DNA of 64,000 nucleotides from Hexactinellida sp. DTS-2022 (taxonomy: Eukaryota > Porifera > Hexactinellida): the NCBI GenBank assembly GCA_028753945.1, contig JAPNXP010000002.1:11780001-11844000 (forward strand), in the 5' to 3' direction. A program made the translations under genes and the position numbers. This document shows positions 56,172-64,000 of this stretch, piece by piece (position 1 is the stretch's first letter; each line of letters opens with the position of its first letter). Under the pieces are notes generated by a model. The model searched no databases. It was not told the DNA's origin and saw nothing but the letters and a program-made list of their open reading frames with translations.

Positions 56172-57598
56172 TTAAAACAAAAATATATCCTCCTACTGCT
56201 GCCTCACTGCACAAATTTAGGTTTTGTAAATTTATTATCTACCTACATGTAGGGCATTAGGATCGAACTATCAAAGATCGCGCGATCACGATCACTATTA
56301 AGATCCTTTTTTGACGATCGAAGCTGGATCGTCGATCGTATTTTACAGAACGGTCGAAATGGAGATCGCGATAAAAAATTTTGCATCAATTTTCGAACCT
56401 ACATTTCCGATCTTTTAGAAAAGGTTGCCCAATTAAATTCATCCACCAAACCACCTAATTTGTTTAACACTTATGTATTTAATTTAAATACGATTATTAA
56501 TTCAATTTATCTATAAAACAGGCCCGTAACAATAAAATATTTTTCAGGTTGTTGAAAATCTAACTTCACTGTTTCTAAAAGTTGGTCAAGTTGAAACCTG
56601 AGCATCCTGAATAGTTACTACGGCAACCCGGTGCATATTCGAAGCAATACGGTTACCAATTACCAACCCTGGATTAATATTCTGCATAATATGTGGTATG
56701 TATATTGATTAGTGTAGCTTATTCCAATTTATTATACAGAAGCTAAATCTTGAGTTAGTAATACCATTAATTAACTATAGTTGGCATACCTTCGCTCCCA
56801 AATCCAAATAGTAACATGCTGAACCGAGTTAAGTAATTGTAATTTACAAGTCACAGGTTTAACTTACTTATTAGGAGTGACATTCTGAGGAGGGTAAGGC
56901 CGCGAAGCAGCCGTTAATTGTGTTGCTTAGTGTCTAACACGGACGAACAAAGATCGCGAAGCGACCGAAACCGAAGGGCTCGTATTTTTACACTCGATTG
57001 TTGTCATGTTTGTGTTTGTGCATTCAAGTTTATATACTTTAATAGAAAATTCTAAAAAATTAAAAATGAACTTCGAAGCTAACTTCCAACGATATTATAG
57101 GGAATAACGACGAACCTTTTATACTTTGGTTGTATATGTTAGCCAGTTAGGAATATTAATATTTGTCTTTTATATATTGAGGTATACAAATTTAAGAAAA
57201 TATCGAATTGTTCATTTGCTTCAAACCAGTGTTGTTACGCCAAAAGGCCAAAACCCCTCGAATTAGCATTTAAACGTTTTATTTTTTAACTGTTTGTTTT
57301 TTGGAAATGCGTTTGCTATTCCAATTTAAGTGATCTATTAAAGAAAATGAACAATAATTCACAAATTTATAGGACTCATAGAAGTGTTGATTTCATATAC
57401 GCACAACATCTACTAAAGGGGGTTGCACCTGGCTGGCCAGAACCTGTGACTGCAAAATTAAATATATACGTACTAATTAAAATAATATTTATGTGTAATA
57501 ATAAGTCCCATAACTGACTACACCTAATTTTCGATTCATTGCCTAACTATTTGTGAGATTGAAAATTTAGCTTCCATATACCTTATTATGATATCAGA
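56172..57598. other. no gene; Helitron-like end near 56.89-56.99 kb
   Basis: 56895-56995 carries the same terminal hairpin block as 9.24-9.36 kb (GGCCGCGAAGCAGCC, AGCGACCGAAACCGAAGGGC), immediately followed by an ACTCGATTGTTGTCATGTTT start-like motif. The rest is unassigned. Confidence 0.4.
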
Positions 57599-57925
57599 AT
57601 GTTAACTATTTTAACATTCAAGCTACTACTAGCTCTTCTATTTAACCTTTTGAACGTTTTTAGTTTACAGCACAGTTCCTCCTGTATTTACGCACTTATT
57701 CAATTCGAAAGCGCTCAAAGGCAAGGTACATCGAACCTTGTTGGGACCTCTTTCCGAGGCTATTCTGGCAACGTAATCCCTATCATGGTGAGCCCAGATA
57801 ATGGAAACTCGACCTGCAACGGCACATCCCCAGTGGCGAATTATCAAATAACACATTCTAAAGTGTATTGCGGGAAAGGCAACGCAACTGACGAGTCCAA
57901 GCCGGGACGAAACACAAGACTGTAA
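57599..57925 (+). other. 108-codon open frame with signal-like start, probably part of a ribozyme-bearing repeat
   Basis: The frame starts with a hydrophobic stretch (MLTILTFKLLLALLFNLLN) that would pass as a signal peptide. It has four later Cys and three N-glycosylation sequons (NST, NGT, NAT). Taken alone this resembles a small secreted protein. However, its last 18 codons encode a complete hammerhead ribozyme, there is no family match I recognise, and no exon partner is visible. I lean towards chance or a repeat. A genuine short exon cannot be excluded. Confidence 0.25.
57863..57915 (+). ncRNA. hammerhead ribozyme with intact core
   Basis: Fold by eye: helix III GUGU (57863-57866) pairs with ACAC (57912-57915). 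The cleavage triplet is GUA, so the cut falls after A57867. Helix I is UUGCG (57868-57872) with CGCAA (57883-57887) around a 10-nt loop. The core CUGACGA is at 57888-57894. Helix II is GUCC with GGAC around AAGCCG. GAAA is at 57909-57912. Every invariant hammerhead base is present, all pairs are Watson-Crick, and helix III is open (type III topology). Expected activity: self-cleavage of any plus-strand transcript. Which element owns it is unknown. Confidence 0.8.
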
Positions 57926-58339
57926 TTTGAATACAAGTCAGTTGTAGTTAACTTCATTTGCATGTGTCCTGTCTAAGCTTGTCCGTTTGCAAATGAGTTA
58001 CGAATTGATACTAAACCTTGTATATTCATCACAATGATGAATATCATTAGGTGTCGGTGCTTATTGCGCCCTGATCCATTTCACGTAACTTGATTATTTA
58101 CTTGTGTAATACACCACAAATTGATGTAATACAGTGTATTGCATGAATTTTGGATTTACTACACGAATTAGTTTGCGAATCAATGCGCACCAATTTCTGA
58201 TTTCCCTAAATCCCTAATCGTAACCAACTACTGTACCCTGCTCGGCACTATAGGCGTCGATCCTGAATATTTGTTCCAAACGTGAATTCTTCCTAGTGTA
58301 TTACGTATAAACGTATTAACATAGTCTATTACTATACAA
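57926..58339. other. no gene seen
   Basis: Featureless at this resolution. Confidence 0.35.
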
Positions 58340-58890
58340 AAATGAAATGTTTTATTTGACGAGCACTATGGCGACTATACTATAGTCTAGTGGCGCAGTA
58401 TTGAAATTACTGCCTCTATATTTTCTGTCATAAATGGGAGTTGAAATTTCTTTGTTTACTCACACTTCAATTTCAATAAAACTGTGAAATCTAATTCGAT
58501 TGTTTCAACTTGCGATACTTATATTGATTTAATTAATAAATTCCAGCTGGTAACTATTTAATTGTAGTATTTAATTATAATGGATTAAATAAAATAATTT
58601 AATATAAGGAATTTTTTATCATAACTCACTCTCCGGGGATAACATTGCTAAAATATAAAACTAATAATATAATTTATTATCAATACATAATGAATGATGA
58701 CATTCGTTTATGATAGAAACAAACTTCAAATTTATCTACCGTTCCTTGTGACTCGGACCAATTAACAAATGGTTCTTGACACCTTTGATGCGTTGATGAC
58801 TGGGCGAAAAAAAATCCAAAATGGCATGTGTGCCAACAGCATGTTTCTTTGGAGGCACTGCGAAACCGCAAGCCACCAAGGGGAAATACG
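58340..58890 (-). repeat. family A copy in reverse orientation
   Basis: Read on the minus strand it starts with a damaged version of the big palindrome (about 58890-58805). It then runs through AATGCCA-like, GAAT-TTATTAATTAAATCAA and CAACTCCCATTTATGAC blocks to one terminal module with the palindrome ACTATAGTATAGTCG (58420-58340). This copy shows both presumed ends, palindrome at one side and module at the other. It is about 0.55 kb, so internally deleted. Confidence 0.7.
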
Positions 58891-58999
58891 TCAGCACATC
58901 TGCAAATTGGATTTTGTTTTTATTAGTGCTACTGTAAACTTGAATGTAATAATAAGGAATATTCCTTTTCAAATTCGTTTGGCTGGTCATTGGATTTCA

Positions 59000-61260
59000 G
59001 TACTATAATGAGGACCCTTTCCTTCCTGGTTGCTATTGTCAAAATTGAATGACGAATAACCTGCATATTTATATTTTGGTGCCATAATGAGTGACCTTTC
59101 CTTCCTGGTTGCTATTGTCAAAAATGATCCCCTTTACGGGCAACTTTATACCCTGACTAGCCAAAGGTATTTGAATAATAGGAATTTAGTATGGAATATT
59201 CACCTGTTTTTTCTACTCTGATATGACTATAATATCTCAGTATATTTTTGAATATGAAAATATGGTTAATTCTTGTCATCTTTACCAATGTCATGAAGTG
59301 CCAGTACAGTGTGATAAATGGGAATGCAGATGAAATTGTATAAATCATAATGGTAAAGTTGCCAAGGAATTCACTTTGAGTAATTCGAGAAGTGATTTTT
59401 CAAATCTGCAATCAGAACTTATAAAATCTCAATGCATCTTAATGAGAGCAATCTTCTTTCTAATTAGCTAATTAGATAGTTAATGGGTTTAGCACCTCCA
59501 TGAACATCTAAATACAACGTTTTTCTATTTTATTATACATACTTACATATTGTTTTTATGTAAACATTCATAGTGCAGCATCTACTCATGTTTATTATAC
59601 TACTATAAGTGAATGTATAGAGATTATTGCTTTTCAAATTCGTTTGGCTGGTTATTGTATTTCGGTACTATAATGAGTGACCTTTTCTTCCTGGTTGCTA
59701 TTGTCAAAATTGAATGACGAATAACCTGCATCTTTATATTTTGGTACTATAATGAGTGACCTTTCCTTCCTGGTTGCTATTGTCAAAATTGAATGAGGAA
59801 TAACCTGCATCTTTATATTTTGGTGCCATAATGAGTGACATTTCCTTCCTGGTTGCTATTGTCAAAATTGATCCCCTTTACGGGCAACTTTATACCCTGA
59901 CTAGCCAAAGGTATTTGAATAATAGGAATTTAGTATGGAATATTCACCTGTTTTTTATACTCTGATATGACTATAATATCTCAGTATATTTTTGAATATG
60001 AAAATATGGTTAATTCTTGTCATCTTTACCAATGTCATGAAGTGCCAGTACAGTGTGATAAATGGGAATGCGGATGTAATTTTATAAATCATAATGGTAA
60101 TGTTCCCAAGGAATTCACTTAGAGTAATTCGAGAAGTGGTTTTTCAACCTGCAATCAGAACTTATAAATTCTCAATGCATCTTAATAAGAGAAATCTTCT
60201 TTCTAATTAGCTAATTAGATAGTTAATGAGTTTAGCACCACCATGAACATCTAAATACAACGTTTTTCTATTTTATTATACATACTTACATATTGTTTTA
60301 TGCAAACATTCATAGTGCAGCATCTACCAATGTTTATTATGCTACTATAAGTGAATGTATAGAGATTATTGCTTTTCAATTCGTTTGGCTGGTCATTGTA
60401 TTTTGGTGCCATAATGAGTGACCTTTCCTTCCTGGTTGCTATTGTCAAAATTGAATGACGAATAACCTGCATCTTTTTATTTTGGCCCATAATGAGTGAC
60501 CTTTCCTTCCTGGTTGCTATTGTCAAAATTGATCCCCTTACGGGCAACTTTATACTCTGACTAGCCAAAGCTATTTGAATAATAGGAATTTAGAATGGAA
60601 TCTTCATGTTTATTCTACTCTGATATGACTATAATATCTCAGTATATTTTTAATATGAAAATATGGTTAATTCTTGTCATCAATGCCAATGTTATGAAGT
60701 GCCAGTAAGTGTGATAAATGGGAATGCAGATGAAATTGTATAAATCATAATGGTAAAGTTGCCAAGGAATTCACTTAGAGTAATTCGAGATGTGATTTAT
60801 CAAATCTGCTATCAGAACTTATAAAATCTCAATGCATCTTAATAAGAGAAATCTTCTTTCTATTTAGCTAATTAGATAGTTAATGAGTTTAGCACCTCCA
60901 TGAACATCTAAATACAACGTTTTTCTATTTTATTATACATACTTACATATTGTTTTATGCAAACATTCATAGTGCAGCATCTACCAATGTTTATTATGCT
61001 ACTATAAGTAAATGTATAGAGATTATTGCTTTTCAATTCGTTTGGCTGGTCATTGTATTTTGGTGCCATAATGAGTGACCTTTCCTTCCTGGTTGCTATT
61101 GTCAAAATTGAATGACAAATAACGTGCATCTTTATATTTTGATGCCATAATGAGTGACCTTTCCTTCCTGGTTGCTATTTTCAAAATTGATTCCCTTTAC
61201 GGGCAACTTTATACCCTGACTAGCCAAAGGTATTTGAATAATAGGAATTTTAGTTTATTA
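59000..61260 (+). repeat. satellite-like tandem array, ~660-740 bp units
   Basis: Three full units and a partial one. Each contains two or three copies of a ~80-bp subrepeat (AATGAGTGACCTTTCCTTCC then TGGTTGCTATTGTCAAAATT), the block CCCTTTACGGGCAACTTTAT, CTGACTAGCCAAAGGTATTT, and a long AT-rich body with TTAGCTAATTAGATAGTTAA. Subrepeats lie near 59007, 59088, 59670, 59749, 59829, 60410, 60490, 61068 and 61147. Unit spacing is about 740, then 660, then 657. The frames reported through it are repeated copies of the same spurious reading. Confidence 0.85.
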
Positions 61261-62423
61261 TATTCACCTGTTTATTCTATTCTGATATTACTATTATCTC
61301 TCTGTATGTTTTAAATTTTAAATTTCGTTATTTCATCTAATCATTGCCATTATCCATGAAGTGCCATAATTCTCTCGGCCACATGCCAAATGCGGTATAG
61401 TGGTACAAATTGGCATGTAGATCCATTTCTATAGAAAATGATTTTAATTTTCTGAATGTATACACCTAGATTGTTTCGAGAATGTGGATTTCAATTCTAC
61501 ATTCTGAATTATTCTCATTGAATATTAATGATCGGAAATTTATTTTAAATTTGTCAATTTTATGCTTTATTATGATTTTTATTACTTGTTGTTATTGTTG
61601 AATTCTACTGCCATCAACATACTGCCTTAATTTTTCCTTCTTAATTTCTCATTTTTCTTTTTGTAATCGAGTTACGAAGTGCACAGTATCATCCAGAGAT
61701 GGTATTCTGCCTCCCGAGGTATGGATCACTCGGGGAAAGGTACAGAGTGTGTCCCAAGTGCACTCCTCCTTAAACTATAAGGAGAGCCCTGAGAGACCGA
61801 TTACTTTGTATTTTGCTCGATACGTGCGATATCAACTGACATGGAATAATGGTATATACTATATACTGTTATTCAGCTTTCTCTTCACTTTCTTTGTTCA
61901 AATAATTAGAAAAACATTGGCTACTAGCGTTCTGCGCCTGCTCGCTCGCTTCGCGACGACGCAAGTTAACAAGAACACTAGGAAAGTGTTCAGTAACGGC
62001 ATATGACCCTTATGTACGTCTACAAAGCCAACTAAGGTTGAGGATTTATCTATCTATATATTAAAAGCGCAATTGTTGTCTGTTTGTTTGTTTGTTTGTT
62101 TGTTTGTCTATGTCTTCTTCCTGGAAATGATTAACACAAACGAATCAGTTACGTTCTCTCGGTGAAGAGCTTTTGTCCACTCTTGGCGTAATTCAGGGGG
62201 CTTGGAAGGAAGTATAAACACTGGAACATAAGGATCTCTACAAGGGTATAATTACTCGTACAATTCGGTGCAGACACTTGTTCGGCATAGTTAAGCAGCT
62301 AGCAATAACAGAATTGGAAAAATTGGCTAATTACAGAATGTAGTTACTATTAGTATATAGTATTGAATAAGGGACATAAATTAACAAACAATAAATGTTC
62401 AGTATTTATTCGCATGTGTCTAA
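61261..62423. other. unassigned; (GTTT)n start motif at 62050
   Basis: TCTATATATTAAAAGCGCAA followed by GTTTGTTTGTTTG (62050-62106) resembles the start of the nested element at 9.2-9.7 kb. GC-richer patches at 61680-61800 and 62150-62300 read partly open but match nothing I know. Confidence 0.35.
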
Positions 62424-62647
62424 GTGTATTACAGCCTGAGACAGGATTCCTTTCCAATCGCATTCCCTCTGCAGTGGGCATCTTATCTGCTGATCGGATA
62501 TGGAGTCTCTAACTTTCTGAAATGGCTTAGCTTCTGTATTCAGTACATAGTTTGCAAGCTAGATTGGAACATTATCCCTTTACACTTTGGACAGAGGATT
62601 CAAGCCCGACAGTACGGACTGGTAATAACCGTGGTAGGACGCACGGA

Positions 62648-62699
62648 GGTGGTCGAGGGTTACCCTCCTGATGAGTCCCTGCAATGGAACGAAACCACC
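62648..62699 (+). ncRNA. hammerhead ribozyme with intact core
   Basis: Fold by eye: helix III GGUGGU (62648-62653) pairs with ACCACC (62694-62699), six of six. The cleavage triplet GUC ends at C62654. Helix I is GAGGG (62655-62659), UUA loop, CCCUC (62663-62667). The core CUGAUGA is at 62668-62674. Helix II is GUCCC-UGCAAU-GGAAC with one C-A mismatch. GAAA is at 62691-62694. All invariant residues are present and the topology is type III. It is related to the decayed motif at 4534-4585. A 101-codon frame (62424-62729) runs through it and is probably not real. Confidence 0.85.
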
Positions 62700-62729
62700 C
62701 ACATATCATTCCTATGGATAAGGTCATAA

Positions 62730-64000
62730 GATAGCGACTAGTCTCCATACTAGATCTGGCCTTATATCTCATATATCAAAAGTATGCAAGTTGTGTGTGG
62801 TGAATATAAATAGTTTTGTTGGTTATTATAATATTAAAGCGATTAGGTCTGAAAATATTGTTAACATTAACATTATTAATTACATTCAGCAATAGTTTGA
62901 GGATTTTTCCTTCTATAGTATAAACCAATTACCTTTATGGCCCGAGTTGTAAGTGTCACGAATTATCTGGTAACGAATTGTCTTGTCAAGAATTGTATGT
63001 ATCCCATTTGCTCCAGATGTAAACTAACGTAGTCTATACCGTTGGTGTATCCGCCGAGAGAGACCATATTTCTCAGAGTGGAGTACTCCCACACCTTCAC
63101 TAGTGGCTTATGTCCCCTTTTCCCCTGTAACGATATATCTACCGTCAGGATAGCGAGATTATTGTCTACAGATTTGGTGCAGAATTAATTCAATGTATAA
63201 TATGTTATAATACTACGTATATTTAGTATCTATATACGTATTTAATATAGTTGTATGTTTGTAAGTATGTTTGTCTTCACATCTCCTCTGAGAGTTCTCA
63301 ACAGATCTAAACCAAAATTTGTATGTAACTTAGGAGTTATCCAACCACCCTTAATAAAGAACTTATAGGAAAAATATTCAAATCTTCCATCCCTAAGGTG
63401 ACAAAACATTTAACCAATTATATTAGGAACATTATTGTGCTGGGGGGGGGGGCGCAAAATCATCAACAATTAAACCAATAAATATTCCAGAGGTGCAATT
63501 TAATGCATTAAGTCACTCTACTTTTTACGACAATAACTTTATTAGCACGACATTAGCTCGGTTGATGTGGTGCCTGCACTAATTTGAACAGTTTATAACT
63601 TTATTTGAAAAATATCCACTAATTTCTATTTTCTTCATTAAATCCCTTACTACAGTCTCTTTTTGCTAATTTTTTTTTTAATTTTTTCTAAAGGCTACAA
63701 GAAATAAGATTTAAGATATGCTTTTGCAGTAATTTAATCCAACACACAAAATTAAAATGTAAATTAGAAATGACCAAAAAAATGAAATCTTCTTTCAATT
63801 GCATCACAAATTGATTGGCAATTCCAAAGCAAAGCAAGCAATATCCCCAAATCTATATTATGGGTTCAACACTTTTTGTATATTTAACAATTAACAAGTC
63901 AGTGGCTTCAACAATGCTGGGCACTAAATCGTTAGTTAATTAACGAAGTTAAATTTTTCATTAACAATTTAACTTTTAAGTTAACTTTAAACATCATTAA
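62730..64000. other. no gene seen
   Basis: A minus-strand stretch at about 62940-63180 is open for about 70 codons (reading ...KPLVKVWEYSTLRNMVSLGG...) without a start or recognised family. A run of ten G lies near 63442. The rest is AT-rich and unassigned. Confidence 0.4.

Noticed and set aside
60251-61129. Repeated minus-strand frames with a SILTIATRKERSLIM motif
   Set aside because: The motif is the translation of the 80-bp satellite subrepeat. The frames differ only by satellite unit boundaries.
59000-61260. Possible CRISPR-like array
   Set aside because: Repeats are hundreds of bases long, spacers are not unique, and the sequence is eukaryotic.
62424-62729. 101-codon plus-strand frame as a gene
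   Set aside because: It starts at GTG, has no recognisable family and runs through a complete hammerhead ribozyme. A better explanation is a non-coding element.
62940-63180. Minus-strand WD-repeat-like exon
   Set aside because: About 70 open codons with a KVWE...SLGG look, but no start, no splice context and no second blade. Too weak to call.
61680-63200. LTR retrotransposon or retrozyme with paired LTRs around the ribozyme
   Set aside because: GGTGCAGA occurs at about 62261 and 63175 and could suggest primer-binding sites, but I found no direct long repeats and no second hammerhead in this stretch.

Overview
The window is AT-rich invertebrate-type metazoan DNA made almost entirely of transposable elements in various stages of decay. 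I see no convincing host protein-coding gene. Animal-type features are THAP, BED, FLYWCH, TTF and PHD zinc fingers on eukaryotic cut-and-paste transposases, a GT-AG intron inside a hAT transposase, dense MITEs and satellite arrays. OTU-carrying MULEs and P elements together suggest an early-branching or marine invertebrate (a sponge or cnidarian is a guess). The species cannot be fixed from sequence alone.

Layout. 0.8-1.6 kb: a hAT-type MITE. 2957-10162: a complete 7.2-kb Mutator-like element (MULE) with terminal inverted repeats of about 420-440 bp and a 9-bp target duplication, coding on the minus strand for a transposase fused in frame, across one stop codon, to an OTU cysteine protease. 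12.1-18.1 kb: a graveyard of three P-element fossils. 19513-23107: an intact P element with 134-bp inverted repeats and one uninterrupted 962-residue THAP transposase. It sits inside a copy of a non-coding, tandemly arranged repeat (called family A here) that fills 18.5-27.3 kb and carries a striking ~125-bp palindrome. 29.3-31.3 kb: hAT-type MITEs. 31.4-36.1 kb: a Transib/RAG1-like transposase fossil split by a 3.5-kb hAT element that itself hosts two MITEs. 37.4-39.6 kb: a second, more distant P-like fossil. 41-43.2 kb: nested non-autonomous elements. 44.7-47.6 kb: a FLYWCH-type MULE fossil and a BED-finger hAT fossil. 49.0-55.3 kb: two different Mutator-superfamily transposases on the plus strand, the first ending in a PHD finger, each broken by a single lesion. 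59.0-61.3 kb: a ~660-bp satellite.

The most interesting signal is not protein coding. Three hammerhead self-cleaving ribozyme motifs can be folded by eye: 62648-62699 (+) and 57863-57915 (+), both with every core nucleotide, and 4534-4585 (-), with a mutated core but preserved helices. The first and third are relatives. In helix III they differ by a compensatory double change (U-A against A-U) and by a G-C/U-G pair, which argues that the fold was once under selection. No reverse transcriptase is visible beside them.

The genes do not form a pathway. Each cluster is one element with its own ends, and the nesting gives an order of events: family A is older than the MULE and the P element inserted in it, and the Transib-like gene is older than the hAT element, which is older than its two MITEs.
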